From Terriglobia bacterium (GTDB lineage Bacteria; Acidobacteriota; Terriglobia; Bryobacterales; Bryobacteraceae): 64,000 nucleotides of DNA. This document shows positions 51,291 to 61,091 of the stretch, in pieces (positions within the stretch are counted from its first letter, which is position 1; every line of letters begins with the position of its first letter). Below the pieces are notes generated by a model that saw only the letters and a program-made list of their open reading frames with translations, ran no database searches and was not told where the DNA came from. Both the position numbers and the translations under genes were made by a program. The stretch lies in assembly GCA_025363475.1 (NCBI GenBank), contig JANYDS010000015.1, forward strand, positions 1 to 64,000. Reading direction: 5' to 3'.

Positions 51291-52124
51291 ATGCATGAGT
51301 ACGATACAGCTCTGAAGCGCGTGCTGTAGCGTCTGGGCGGCAGCGTCCTGCGGCAACGGACTGGCCTTGATGTTGTCCGCTGGGTGAATGTCGAGCTTCC
51401 TGAGGTGCGGAACCGGCGGGTCGATTTGCTGGGGGAAGCTGCGGACGGGCGGCTGATTCACATCGAGTTGCAGAGCACGCACGAACGAGCTATGGCATTA
51501 CGAATGGCCGAATATTCGCTCGCGATCTTCCGCCAGTTCGGAAGATTTCCCGAACAGGTAGTGCACTACGTGGGCGAGGCGAGGCTGCGGATGGAAGGGC
51601 GCCTGAGTGGCCCGCACTTTCAGTTCGCTTGCCGCATCGCAGATATCCGCGAATTTGATGGCGAACCGCTGCTCGACAGCGAATATCTGGCCGATAACAT
51701 CCTCGCGGTGCTGATGCGGCTGCGGGACCGGCGGGATACCGTGCGGCGGATCCTTGAGCGGATTCAGGAACGGGAACCAGCCGAACGCGAAATCGCGATG
51801 GCGGCGTTGCTGATTCTTGCGGGATTGAGGAAACTGGGAACAGTAATTGAACGGGAGGTTGAAACGATGCCGATTCTCGATGACATTATGGACCATGAAG
51901 TGATCGGTCGTGAGCGGAAGCGCGGCATGGCGCTGGGCCTCGAAGAGGGCAAACGAATCGCCTTCCGGCGTGAGACAGCACTCATCACGCGCCAGCTCGA
52001 AAAGCGTTTTGGCCCGCTTCCCGGCTGGGCAACGGACAGGCTGCAGGCAATGAACCCGGATTCAATCGAAGCAGTGGCACTGCGCCTCTTTGACGCAGCC
52101 AGCCTCGCCGAACTTCCGGGCTGA
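51291..52124 (+). pseudogene. Rpn/DUF4351-type protein with an early nonsense codon
   Basis: The frame from ATG 51291 reads MHEYDTALKRVL then TAG at 51327-51329, and continues RLGGSVLRQRTGLDVVRWVN, VELPEVRNRRVDLLGEAADG, the N terminus of Rpn (recombination-promoting nuclease/PD-D/ExK-like) proteins, with IHIELQSTHERAMALRMAEY after it and a DUF4351-like C terminus (ITRQLEKRFGPLPGWATDRL). Without the TAG the protein would be 277 residues. Reinitiation at GTG 51384 could give a 246-residue product that keeps the core motif. A point nonsense change or a reduced but active gene are both possible. Confidence 0.75.
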
Positions 52125-52163
52125 ATCCCCAGTTTCGGTATCATACAGCGGGAGCCTTGAACC

Positions 52164-53144
52164 ATGCCGAACGTATCCCGCCGCGAATTTCTAACCACTA
52201 CTGCCGCTTCGGCGCTCTTCCTCCGCACAGGTGCCGCCGCACAGGATAAAACCTTCGAGGGCATCTTCCCCATCATGCAAACCCCCTTTGCAGAAGGCGG
52301 TGCGCTGGATCTGGAAACGCTGGGCCACGAGGCCGAATTCCTGCACCGGGTTGGCGCACAGGGAATGACGTGGCCGCAACTCGCAGGCGAGTACGCGACC
52401 CTGACTTTCGAAGAACGCCTTGCCGGGGCCGAAGCCATTGTGGCAGCCAACAGGAATGCGCCTGCGGCCACACGCCCCTCGGTCATAATTGGCGTTCAGT
52501 CTGACGATATTTCCACCGCCGTCAAATACGCGCGGCATGCCGAGCGGATTGGTGCCGACGGAATCATCGCCCTGCCCATGAATGGCGGCAAAGATCCCGA
52601 AAAACAGGCTGAGTACTACCACGCCATCGGCTCAGCCTCCACCAAACCACTGGTTGCCCAGGCCATTGGTGACATGAGCGTCGAACTAATCCTGCGCATG
52701 TCGAAAGAAACGCCAACGCTGCAATACGTGAAGGATGAAGCAGGAGTCACATTGCCGCGCCTGAGCGAGTATGGCCGCAATTCCCAAAAACTGCGGGGCG
52801 TTTTCTCGGGCAAACACGGTCCGAATTTTCTGGACGAACTGGCACGCGGGGCCTGCGGCAACATGCCTGCCGCCGGAATTGCCGACCTCTACGTGGCGGC
52901 CTGGAAAGCGTGGAAAGCCGGCAAGAAAGACGAAGCGGAAGACATGTTCAGCAAGACTCTTCTCCTGATCGTCGACGCGCAAACTTACGGCATCGCAGGT
53001 CAGAAATATATCCTGCAGTTGCGCGGCGTGTTCCCCAACACGATCTGCCGTCGCGAAGACGCAGGGCGTGTGCCGCTCGACGACGAAGCCAAACGCGCCA
53101 TCGCACGTACCGTGGCCTATACAAAACGCTGGTTCAAGGCGTAG
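52164..53144 (+). CDS. DHDPS/NAL-type lyase-like protein with Tat leader
   Basis: 326 residues. MPNVSRREFLTTTAASALFL is a twin-arginine leader, which is odd for this normally cytoplasmic fold. The TIM-barrel core has GIFPIMQTPF, and the Schiff-base lysine is Lys190 in LQYVKDEAG. Such enzymes cleave or condense pyruvate with aldehydes, but exported members in acidobacteria are not characterised. The next gene starts 1 bp after the stop. Confidence 0.8.
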   Translation: MPNVSRREFLTTTAASALFLRTGAAAQDKTFEGIFPIMQTPFAEGGALDLETLGHEAEFLHRVGAQGMTWPQLAGEYATLTFEERLAGAEAIVAANRNAPAATRPSVIIGVQSDDISTAVKYARHAERIGADGIIALPMNGGKDPEKQAEYYHAIGSASTKPLVAQAIGDMSVELILRMSKETPTLQYVKDEAGVTLPRLSEYGRNSQKLRGVFSGKHGPNFLDELARGACGNMPAAGIADLYVAAWKAWKAGKKDEAEDMFSKTLLLIVDAQTYGIAGQKYILQLRGVFPNTICRREDAGRVPLDDEAKRAIARTVAYTKRWFKA

Positions 53145-53145
53145 C

Positions 53146-54534
53146 TTGGCCGCCGGTTTTCTCGCAACCATAAAAGACGCCCTCGCGGGCACGCAACAGG
53201 ATCTGACGCAAGGTAACCTGCGCAGGAGCATTGTGCTGCTGGCGATTCCCATGATCCTTGAAATGCTCATGGAATCGCTGTTCGGCATCGTTGACATGTT
53301 TTTCGTGGCACGGCTGGGAGTGGATTCCATGGCTACCGTGGCCCTGACGGAATCGCTCCTGGTCCTCGTCTTCGGAATCGCCATGGGCCTGAGCATGGCC
53401 ACCACCGCATTTGTCGCGCGGCGCATTGGTGAAAAAGATCATGAAGGTGCGCGCACGGCCGCAGTTCAGGCCGTCGCGATTGGCTTCGTTTTGTCAGCGC
53501 TAGCAGGCGTTGCCGGTTACCTGTTCGCGCCCCAACTACTCGCGATGATGGGCGCCACCGAATCGGTGATTCGCATCGGCACCACCTACACCCGTATTTT
53601 GCTGGGCGGTTCCGTCACCATCTTTCTGCTGTTTCTGATCAATGCGATTTTTCGCGGCGCGGGTGATGCCGCCCTGGCAATGCGCGCATTGTGGGTGGCC
53701 AACCTTTTCAACATCGTGCTGGATCCGTGCCTGATCAACGGCTGGGGCCCGTTTCCAAAACTGGGCGTTACAGGGGCTTCTGTCGCCACGACAACCGGCC
53801 GCGCGATCGGCGTCGGGTTCCAGCTCTGGATGCTTTTCGGCGGCTACAGCCGCATCTGCATGGGGCTGCAACATGTGCGAATCAACGCTGCGGTGATGTG
53901 GAGCCTGCTCAAGGTTTCTTTCACAGGCATCCTGCAATTCCTGATCGCGACCGCGAGCTGGACGGGCCTGGTGCGACTCTGCGCGCTGTTCGGCAGCGTG
54001 CCGGTGGCGGGTTATACAGTAGCGATCCGGATTTTCATGTTTGTGATTCTGCCAGCCTGGGGCTTGTCGAATGCGGCATCAACCCTGGTGGGCCAGAATC
54101 TGGGCGCGGGACACCCACAGCGTGCGGAAGAAGCGGTCTATCAGACGGGCCGCTATGCCATGTATTACATGGGTTCAATCGCCGTGGTCTTCCTGATTTT
54201 CGCGCCGCAACTGGCCGCGTTTTTTACCGCCGATCCTGCGGTGCAGAGCCTGGCGGCGGACTGCCTGCGTTTGATCAGCCTGGGCAACATCTGTTACGCG
54301 TGGGGCATGGTTCTCGTACAGGCGTTTAATGGCGCGGGCGATACACGCACGCCCACTGCCATCAATTTTTTCTGCTACTGGTGTTTCCAGATACCGCTGG
54401 CCTATACGCTGGCAGTAGGGCTGAACTGGGGTGCGCGCGGGGCGTTCGTCGCCATCCCGGCAGCCGAGACTGCGATGACAATTTCAGCGTTCCTGCTCTT
54501 CCGGCGCGGTACCTGGAAGAAGCAGGTTATTTAG
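53146..54534 (+). CDS. MATE-family multidrug/toxin efflux transporter
   Basis: 462 residues with twelve helices in two MatE halves: LAIPMILEMLMESLFGIVDM at the start, GVTGASVATTTGRAIGVGFQ in the middle and FNGAGDTRTPTAINFFCYW toward the end. The start is taken as TTG 53146, directly after the stop of the DapA-like gene and before the first helix; longer frames run into that gene. It exports cationic or lipophilic compounds by Na+ or H+ antiport. The 3' end overlaps the convergent peptidase by 8 bp. Confidence 0.85.
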   Translation: MAAGFLATIKDALAGTQQDLTQGNLRRSIVLLAIPMILEMLMESLFGIVDMFFVARLGVDSMATVALTESLLVLVFGIAMGLSMATTAFVARRIGEKDHEGARTAAVQAVAIGFVLSALAGVAGYLFAPQLLAMMGATESVIRIGTTYTRILLGGSVTIFLLFLINAIFRGAGDAALAMRALWVANLFNIVLDPCLINGWGPFPKLGVTGASVATTTGRAIGVGFQLWMLFGGYSRICMGLQHVRINAAVMWSLLKVSFTGILQFLIATASWTGLVRLCALFGSVPVAGYTVAIRIFMFVILPAWGLSNAASTLVGQNLGAGHPQRAEEAVYQTGRYAMYYMGSIAVVFLIFAPQLAAFFTADPAVQSLAADCLRLISLGNICYAWGMVLVQAFNGAGDTRTPTAINFFCYWCFQIPLAYTLAVGLNWGARGAFVAIPAAETAMTISAFLLFRRGTWKKQVI

Positions 54535-55909
54535 CCTTTGCCACTTCCATAACCACGCGCCACGTGAAGTCGGCGAACTGGTAGACAGAGACTTCCAGCA
54601 GGCGCTCCACATCTCCATGCGCTCCGTATTGTGCGCTGTCCCGGTCGCTGCTGGCCGGGCCTATTCCATAGGATGGAATCCCTTTCGCACGCAATTGGGC
54701 CATGTCGGAAGCACCGGTCGACATAGTGGGCAACACCACGGCCCCGGGGAACATCTGGCCGCTGACCTTTTCGATGGCGCGGTACATATCCGTATCAAGC
54801 CGTGAGGGCGGGGCAGCCGGTCGCAGGTTACCCGTGATGGGTTCGATTCTGACAGCCGGATCGTTGATCACCTTCGCCATTTCTGCAAAGAACTTCGGCA
54901 TATCTTCATCAGGCAGCGCGCGGATATCCAGCGTGGCTTCCGCCTCCGAAGGAATCACATTGGCGCCAACGCCGGCTTTCATCAAAGTGGGCACAACCGA
55001 AGTTCGCAGCATGGATGAACGCGAACCTTCGTTCTCCGCCAGATACTTCTGCACTTCGGGCGACGCTGTTCCCTGTACCAGCGCCTTGTACCGCGCGGCC
55101 TGAGCGGGACTGCTCATAGTGGCCAGCTTTTCAAAGTAAGTACGGGTCGTATCGTTGAGCCGTATAGGCGTTTGCCAGGTGCCCACCTTCGCCACCGCGC
55201 CGCCAAGGTGAATCAATGCATTGTCAGGACGTGGCACAGACCCATGCCCCGAAATTCCGGTGGCAATCAGGCGGGCGCGCCGCGGAACCTTTTCGCTGGT
55301 GCCCACAGTCACAACTGACACCTTGTTGTTGCCGTCGATTGAAGCCCCGCCGCCTTCAGTAATCGCGAACTCCGCTTCGATTTCACCGAAATGTTTTGCC
55401 ACCATGAATGAGATGCCTACACCGGTGGGGTCTGCCTCTTCGCCGGACTCCGCCAGAAAAATCAGGTCGCGGTCCAGCGGGACGCCCTCGCGTTTCGCAC
55501 GCAGCATCACCATCAGATTAGCGGCAAGTTTGTCCTTGTCATCGCGGGAACCCCGGCCCCAGACGTAGCCGTCTTTCATCACCGCGCCGAAGGGATCTAC
55601 GGGCCATTTTTCACGCTGCACCGGCACCACATCTGTATGGGCCATCAGCAGCAGAGGCTTCTTCCTGCCATTGCCCTTCAAGCGGGCAACCAGGTTGGCA
55701 CGCGATGGGTCCTGGGCGAAGGTTTTAGTGGGAATGCCTTCCGCTTCGAGCACTTTCCGCAGGTAGTCAACAGCAGCGGTTTCGTTGCCGGGAGGGCTGC
55801 TGGTATTGATCTGAATCAGTGCGCGGTAGTGGCGCAGCATCTCAGCATCCTGAGCCAGTGCGGCGGCGGATACCAACAGCGCGATGACGAAGGTCTTGAT
55901 CATGGGCAT
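54527..55909 (-). CDS. Secreted M20-family metallopeptidase
   Basis: 460 residues with a signal peptide (about 1-19, ending ALAQD). Metal and catalytic residues are in LLLMAHTDVVPV, VWGRGSRDDKDKLA, LAESGEEADPTG and the C-terminal YGAHGDVERL. The dimerisation domain inserts between about 210 and 330. These di-zinc enzymes remove terminal residues or hydrolyse amide bonds. It is divergent from the DUF885 gene 24 bp away. Confidence 0.9.
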   Translation of the reverse strand: MPMIKTFVIALLVSAAALAQDAEMLRHYRALIQINTSSPPGNETAAVDYLRKVLEAEGIPTKTFAQDPSRANLVARLKGNGRKKPLLLMAHTDVVPVQREKWPVDPFGAVMKDGYVWGRGSRDDKDKLAANLMVMLRAKREGVPLDRDLIFLAESGEEADPTGVGISFMVAKHFGEIEAEFAITEGGGASIDGNNKVSVVTVGTSEKVPRRARLIATGISGHGSVPRPDNALIHLGGAVAKVGTWQTPIRLNDTTRTYFEKLATMSSPAQAARYKALVQGTASPEVQKYLAENEGSRSSMLRTSVVPTLMKAGVGANVIPSEAEATLDIRALPDEDMPKFFAEMAKVINDPAVRIEPITGNLRPAAPPSRLDTDMYRAIEKVSGQMFPGAVVLPTMSTGASDMAQLRAKGIPSYGIGPASSDRDSAQYGAHGDVERLLEVSVYQFADFTWRVVMEVAKAK

Positions 55910-55933
55910 GCTCTGTACCAGTATCCTTAACGC

Positions 55934-57715
55934 ATGGCAATCCTTGAAGGACTTTCACGCAGAGAGCTGATTCTTGGCGGACTCACCGTCGCATCGCTCA
56001 GCGCCCAAACTCCCAAAATTCCGGCCCAAAATATCGATGATTTCTTTCGTGACTTTACCGCCGAATGGGTGCGGCGCAACCCCAGCCAGGCCACGCGTTC
56101 CCGCTATTTCACTGGCGAAGAGCAGGACCGCCTCGCCCGCCAGATTACTCCCTCAACCCCGGCCTGGAAACGCGAACGCATTGCCCTCGCCCGTAAAGGC
56201 CTTGCTCAGCTGCGTGCCTTTGACCGCACAGGCCTGAACGAACTGCAACACGTCTCTGTCGACCTGCTCGACTGGCAACTCGATAGCGTGATCCGTGAAG
56301 AACCGTATCTCGACTACACCTTCCCGCTCGAACAAATGAACGGTGCCAACGTCGGCCTGGTCGAGACGATGACGGTCAGCTATCCGCTGCTGTCGGCGCG
56401 AGACGCGGAAAACTATGTGGCTGCGCTCGGTCAGGTAGCCGCGCGCCTTGACGAAGCGACTGCGGATTCGAAACGTCTCCAGACAAAAAAGTTCATCCCG
56501 CCGCGTTACATCCTCCGCGCCACCATTAAACAGATGCAGGGCTTTGTCGATCCGTCGCCCTCTCAGAACCCTTTTGTCACGTCTTTCGCGGAAAAAATGG
56601 CGACGATTAAAGACCTGCCGCCAGCCAAACGCGACGCTCTTCAGGCTGAAGCGGAAAAGCTTGTCGCCACCCAAATTTATCCGGCATGGAAGCGCGGAAT
56701 TGCCGTGCTCGAAACTCAGCTACCAGCCTCAACCGATGAAGCCGGTCTCTCGCGGCTCAACGGCGGGGATGCCGCTTATGCCTTCTACCTGCGCCGCTAC
56801 ACAACCACCAGCCTGACTGCCGATCAGATTCACAACATCGGCCTGCAGCAGGTGGCCCGCATTGAAGGCCGGATGGATACGCTGCTGAAGCAGATCGGAC
56901 GCACCCAGGGCACCGTCAATCAGCGTATTCAAAAGCTCAAACTCGACATGCAGTATTCGAACCCCACGTCCGAAGCCAGCCGCGAACAGATCATGAAGGA
57001 TATTGATGGCATCATCCGAGACGCCGAAAAACGCGCTGCGCTGCTCTTCGACATCACACCCAAAACGCCCGTGATCGCCAGACCCTTTCCCACCTTCCGT
57101 GAGGTCAACGCCGCAGCCAATTACAACGGGCCGCCGCCCGACGGCTCAAGCCCCGGCACCTTCCAGTTCCCGCGCCGCGTCGAGTGGATGACGAAATTCG
57201 GGCTCCGCAGCGCGGTCTATCACGAGACTGTGCCAGGCCACCACTTCCAGATCGCCCTTCAGGTTGAAAATAAAGGGCTCCCGCGCTTCCGCCAGATCGG
57301 TGCCTTCGGCGGTATTTCCGCCCTCTCAGAGGGTTGGGGCCTTTATGCGGAACGCCTGGCCGCCGAATCCGGCTGGTACGGAGATGACGTCGCGGGGCAG
57401 CTCGGCCAGCTTGATTTCGAACTGTTTCGCGCGAGACGCCTTGTGGTGGATACCGGGCTCCACTCGAAACACTGGACCCGCCAGCAGGGTATCGATTACG
57501 GCATTGAAGCCAGCGAAGTGGAACGCTACACGGTCTATCCGGGACAGGCGTGTTCCTACATGATGGGCGAATTGAAGCTGATTGAACTCCGCGACCGGGC
57601 ATTGAAAGCAAGTCGGACCCTGCGTGATTATCACAACAAGGTCTTAACCACGGGAACGGTGCCTCTGGAACTTCTGGAAAAACAGATCGACGCCTGGCTG
57701 GCAGCAAAGGCGTGA
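55934..57715 (+). CDS. DUF885 zinc-dependent peptidase-like protein, exported
   Basis: 593 residues. The leader LSRRELILGGLTVASLSAQ is twin-arginine-like. The DUF885 core has the gluzincin motif YHETVPGHHFQIAL (about 428-441) and downstream GWGLYAERLAAESG with the third ligand Glu, as in this carboxypeptidase-related family. Function beyond metallopeptidase is unknown. It ends 3 bp before the convergent GIY-YIG gene. Confidence 0.88.
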   Translation: MAILEGLSRRELILGGLTVASLSAQTPKIPAQNIDDFFRDFTAEWVRRNPSQATRSRYFTGEEQDRLARQITPSTPAWKRERIALARKGLAQLRAFDRTGLNELQHVSVDLLDWQLDSVIREEPYLDYTFPLEQMNGANVGLVETMTVSYPLLSARDAENYVAALGQVAARLDEATADSKRLQTKKFIPPRYILRATIKQMQGFVDPSPSQNPFVTSFAEKMATIKDLPPAKRDALQAEAEKLVATQIYPAWKRGIAVLETQLPASTDEAGLSRLNGGDAAYAFYLRRYTTTSLTADQIHNIGLQQVARIEGRMDTLLKQIGRTQGTVNQRIQKLKLDMQYSNPTSEASREQIMKDIDGIIRDAEKRAALLFDITPKTPVIARPFPTFREVNAAANYNGPPPDGSSPGTFQFPRRVEWMTKFGLRSAVYHETVPGHHFQIALQVENKGLPRFRQIGAFGGISALSEGWGLYAERLAAESGWYGDDVAGQLGQLDFELFRARRLVVDTGLHSKHWTRQQGIDYGIEASEVERYTVYPGQACSYMMGELKLIELRDRALKASRTLRDYHNKVLTTGTVPLELLEKQIDAWLAAKA

Positions 57716-57718
57716 TCT

Positions 57719-58057
57719 TTAAGGATAAAGCAGCTTCGCTTTCAACTGCTCCGCCCAGAGAAGTTTTTTCTCTTTCAGCAGGTCAGTGACGGCGGTGGTT
57801 GGCGTGTCGTCATCCAGTTGTTCGAGCACTTCATATTGAATGGCATCGGCACCGAGGGCGTTGTAGTCATCCTGCAGCGAAATGTTCTTGTGGTTGCCGG
57901 CGCGCAGGAAGAACCAGAAGCTGTTTTTGGTCGCAGCCAGGTTGCGGGATGAATCCACCCAGACGCGGTCAGTGGCGAGGCACCGCGCGACATAAATGCC
58001 GCGCGGAATCTTTGCGTCTTTGTAATCCTGGCTCGCTTGTTTGCGGTTGATACTCAC
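57719..58057 (-). CDS. GIY-YIG-type small protein
   Basis: 112 residues from GTG 58057, which directly follows the stop of the phosphotransferase gene. PRGIYVARCLATDRVWVDSS (about 19-38) is a degenerate GIY-YIG motif with VWV in place of YIG, and FFLRAGNHKN...DDYNALGADAIQYEVLEQ follows, matching a known small-family layout. Catalytic residues are partly changed, so nuclease activity is uncertain. It is the last of a three-gene cluster. Confidence 0.7.
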   Translation of the reverse strand: MSINRKQASQDYKDAKIPRGIYVARCLATDRVWVDSSRNLAATKNSFWFFLRAGNHKNISLQDDYNALGADAIQYEVLEQLDDDTPTTAVTDLLKEKKLLWAEQLKAKLLYP

Positions 58058-59044
58058 TTAAAACATTCTCCTGATGGATTCTTCAAAACGCGGCAACTTC
58101 ATCATTCGCAAACTCTCTCTGAGCAACACTTTCGCATATAGCAGTTGCCCGTCGTATGAGCCGAGCGAAATCTGCCCGCTACGGATCAGGCCGCAGGCCT
58201 CTCTGAGACCCGGGGCTGTCATATCGGTGTTCGCTATAGCGCCCTCAAGCTTTGAGGCCGCCGCGAGCCGCAGAAAACACATCGCATAAAACATGTGGCA
58301 CGCCTGACGCATGAGAAAGAACCGCGCCGGGACATATTCATCCACCCCACCGCCGAAGTAAATTTCAAGGAACGTTTTTTCCTGTTCGTCGGTATGCACG
58401 AAGCTGTTGGCCGCAATGGCCAGATCAACATAGCGGTCATTGGCGAAGGATGCTTCCCAATCCACAAGCCACAGCCGTGTGCCATCAAAGAGCATGTTAT
58501 TCGGGTTGAGGTCATTGTGGCTGGCGACCAGGTCGGGCTGATGGCGCGGATAGACCCTCTGTATCTCAGCGTAGTAACGAAAGTGTTCGGCTGTGCACAC
58601 AGCGGGCAGCAGTTCCGAGGCGTGGAACTGGCGGATAAACATATCGATGCCATCCAGATAGTCGGCCAGCGGGGGAAAGCAGGGCAGCGCGTGAATCCTT
58701 TGAATCAGGGCGGCCAGATCCGCCAGTATTGTCACGACTGGCAGTGGTGCGGTATGAATGAAATCAGTGATGGCGACTGCGTCTTCCGCATGGGAATACC
58801 ACACGTACGGCGCAATTCCCGCCTCAGCCGCGGCCTTCATGCAGAGGTACTGGCGTGCCGGATTGTTGAAGTAATCAACCTGCATGATGATCCGCAGCAG
58901 GTAGTGCTTCCCGGCCACTTCAATCCTGTAGACCAGAGCGGACGAGAGACCGCCTGTCAGGAGCGAAATACTCTCAATCGTTTCTGTCCCGAACGCTATT
59001 CGCAGTGCCCGGTTCACCGCTTCCTGTTTCGATTGCGGAATCAT
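58058..59044 (-). CDS. APH/choline-kinase-type phosphotransferase
   Basis: 328 residues of the aminoglycoside-phosphotransferase fold. The P-loop-like segment LLTGGLSSALVYRIEVAG is at 28-45, the catalytic loop ASHNDLNPNN has Asp178, and the metal-binding LVDWEAS has Asp195. Substrates in the family range from antibiotics to choline and thiamine; this one is not assignable. Its ATG overlaps the upstream gene's stop (ATGA). Confidence 0.83.
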   Translation of the reverse strand: MIPQSKQEAVNRALRIAFGTETIESISLLTGGLSSALVYRIEVAGKHYLLRIIMQVDYFNNPARQYLCMKAAAEAGIAPYVWYSHAEDAVAITDFIHTAPLPVVTILADLAALIQRIHALPCFPPLADYLDGIDMFIRQFHASELLPAVCTAEHFRYYAEIQRVYPRHQPDLVASHNDLNPNNMLFDGTRLWLVDWEASFANDRYVDLAIAANSFVHTDEQEKTFLEIYFGGGVDEYVPARFFLMRQACHMFYAMCFLRLAAASKLEGAIANTDMTAPGLREACGLIRSGQISLGSYDGQLLYAKVLLRESLRMMKLPRFEESIRRMF

Positions 59045-59487
59045 GAGCGTGGCAGCGCCGCCACCAGTTTCGTATAGAGACGCGTGCGTGCGGAAACATT
59101 CCGGGGCACGGCCCAGTCGTAGCCGATGGCTGCCCAGTCGGGATCATCGGGGTCAAGGCCGAGGCTTTCGATAAAATTCCGCCCCACTACTATAAAGTTT
59201 TTCTTCCATGCCAGCAGGTAACCCTGACTCTTTTCCCTGTCTTCTTTCGCCTTTGCATAGTCGGCGTACCAGGCGTTCAGGGTGGGGCCGTGTTTGGGGT
59301 AAAGCAACGCTCCGAATTCGCTGGCATCGGCAGCGCCAGTCAGCATGGCGCGGGCGGTAAGAAAGCTGGAGAAACCCCAGTTGCGGGCCACCTGATTCAG
59401 GCAGTCGCGCAGTCGAACGGAGGGCTCTGTTGATTGTTTGTGAAGAATTTCAGCGCGGATTTTGAGTTCGCGCAAGGCGTTGGTCAT
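59041..59487 (-). CDS. Hypothetical protein with glyoxalase-superfamily-like N-terminal helix domain
   Basis: 148 residues from ATG 59487; the frame is open further upstream but that part is Cys/Arg-rich and lacks a start signal. REIKIRAEILHK-like helices and CLNQVARNWGFSSFLTARAM resemble the N-terminal domain of a group annotated as glyoxalase superfamily. The C-terminal part (WAAIGYDWAVPRNVSARTRL) is not recognised. It is the first gene of the cluster with the phosphotransferase and GIY-YIG protein. The 180 bp upstream (59488-59665) is the promoter region it shares divergently with the next gene. Confidence 0.6.
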   Translation of the reverse strand: MTNALRELKIRAEILHKQSTEPSVRLRDCLNQVARNWGFSSFLTARAMLTGAADASEFGALLYPKHGPTLNAWYADYAKAKEDREKSQGYLLAWKKNFIVVGRNFIESLGLDPDDPDWAAIGYDWAVPRNVSARTRLYTKLVAALPRS

Positions 59488-59665
59488 TGCACAGCTCTTT
59501 TCTTCCAGCCGCTCCCCACACATCTGAGCTGGATCAAAAAGGCTGAATATGACTCGCGTTTTTGGACGGGCGAAACACAAGCAGGGTGAAGACTTCTTGC
59601 GGTGGGAGAGGCACCCCTGCGCACCTTCAAATATTCTAACCCCTGCACTACAATAAAAGAAAGCT

Positions 59666-60109
59666 ATGTTCTTTCGCCGCGCTGTCGTTAAACATCTTTC
59701 GTTCGAAGATCATATGGGTGTGGCACGGGCTGCCGGATTCAGTACCGAAGCTGCCGGAGGCGGAAAAACTCGGATAGCGCGCAATGGAATTGGCTGCACA
59801 GCTGAACAGGGCGAAGGGGATTTCCCGCGATTTGTGGAACGAGCGGGCGTGATTGTGGGCAAAGAAATCGGCACGCTTACGGATGGCGGTTTTCAGAAGT
59901 TTTTTATCACGCCGTCGGGCAAGCGGCAGCCTGCACTGTCGGATGACTTAAAGGCCATTCAGAATTTCCAGGAAGACCTGCGTGAAGCGCTGGAACTGAC
60001 TGCGCTTTATAACGAGTCACTCGGGACGGTTTCGAACCAGTATCTGTATGACCGCGTAGAAGGCCGTGATCGTGGTGATCACAGCAAACCCTGGCAAACA
60101 CCGGTCTAA
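59666..60109 (+). CDS. Hypothetical soluble protein
   Basis: 147 residues, MFFRRAVVKHLSFEDHMGVA, then RAGVIVGKEIGTLTDGGFQK, LKAIQNFQEDLREALELTAL. It has no signal or TM helix. I have seen proteins of this kind as conserved hypotheticals of acidobacteria but cannot assign a fold. Codon use and the balanced amino acid composition support a real gene. Confidence 0.6.
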   Translation: MFFRRAVVKHLSFEDHMGVARAAGFSTEAAGGGKTRIARNGIGCTAEQGEGDFPRFVERAGVIVGKEIGTLTDGGFQKFFITPSGKRQPALSDDLKAIQNFQEDLREALELTALYNESLGTVSNQYLYDRVEGRDRGDHSKPWQTPV

Positions 60110-60263
60110 CGAATCAATTTCTGAGCCGCGCACGTGAGTAAGCGGTGCTCAAATGTCACGGTACGGGAGAATAGCGAACCGTCCCTGTTTTTGCGTTCAG
60201 CGGTTGACTCGATCTTAGATCTGCCATAGGGCGAAATGATGCATCCATGGGCTCGCGCTAATC

Positions 60264-60860
60264 CTAAGCCGTGACCGCGCCGATCACCGATGCCATCCAA
60301 TGCGGAGCGTAATGGGCAAGGTCTTTAAGACCGGTTTTCGCCTCTGAGGGCAGGCTCTGGCGAAGCTGCTGAATGATGCCGGAGGTGAGGTGATCCGGCC
60401 CGAATGCGCGAATCGCCTGGAGCGCGACACCCGCCAAGGTCCCTGCTCCCAAAAGCGCTGTTGGACCAGCATGTTTGAAATGGATGATCTGATTGCCGAC
60501 CTTGATCTTTCTGGAACTGCCGTCAATCAGGTAGACGATCTGCGCGGGCACCTGCGAAGAAAGACCGAGGACGTTGGCCGCACGCGCAGGCGTCGGCTGC
60601 AGTCGATACCCGGCCTGTGCTGCGATAGATCTCGCTACGGCATCGGGGTCTGCCGACAGAGCGCCGAGCGTGGGGTGCATCTTCGGAATATCGTAGACAC
60701 AGCGAGCGATTCGTCTAATTTTTCCTGCTTTAGTCAAGCGGCTCAGAGCCTGATCCACGGCGGCGCGTTTACCCAGATCGTCGAACATCCTCGGACTAAA
60801 TACAGACCCCGTTGGTGCAATCTTGATGCGCGCGAAGAGTCTCGAACCAAGATCGGCCAT
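60264..60860 (-). CDS. DUF6088/AbiEi-like type IV antitoxin, orphan
   Basis: 198 residues. The N-terminal winged helix reads FSPRMFDDLGKRAAVDQALS, RLTKAGKIRRIARCVYDIPK, and the C-terminal region LGLSSQVPAQIVYLIDGSSR, KIKVGNQIIHFKH is typical of DUF6088 proteins. AbiEi antitoxins repress their operon and counter an AbiEii nucleotidyltransferase toxin encoded just downstream. Here the 150 bp downstream to 60110 contain no toxin gene, so the partner is missing. Inferred to be a solitary regulator or remnant. Confidence 0.72.
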   Translation of the reverse strand: MADLGSRLFARIKIAPTGSVFSPRMFDDLGKRAAVDQALSRLTKAGKIRRIARCVYDIPKMHPTLGALSADPDAVARSIAAQAGYRLQPTPARAANVLGLSSQVPAQIVYLIDGSSRKIKVGNQIIHFKHAGPTALLGAGTLAGVALQAIRAFGPDHLTSGIIQQLRQSLPSEAKTGLKDLAHYAPHWMASVIGAVTA

Positions 60861-61091
60861 GTCAGAAATATACTGAAACTCTGGTCTGTGTCGCTATTGA
60901 ATTACAAATGAAAGGAAGGCACTACAGAAGTGAATCGAAAGGCAAACGACAGTTGGCCGGTTTTTACTGGACAGACCCAACTGTTGACTGGTCACGCTTT
61001 TTGCCACGCCCGGAGGCGCTTTGCCGATATTGGCACGCCGGACAGTATCGTAAATTGGAGAAGTGGTTTAGAATGAAGAAACCAGTAGATG

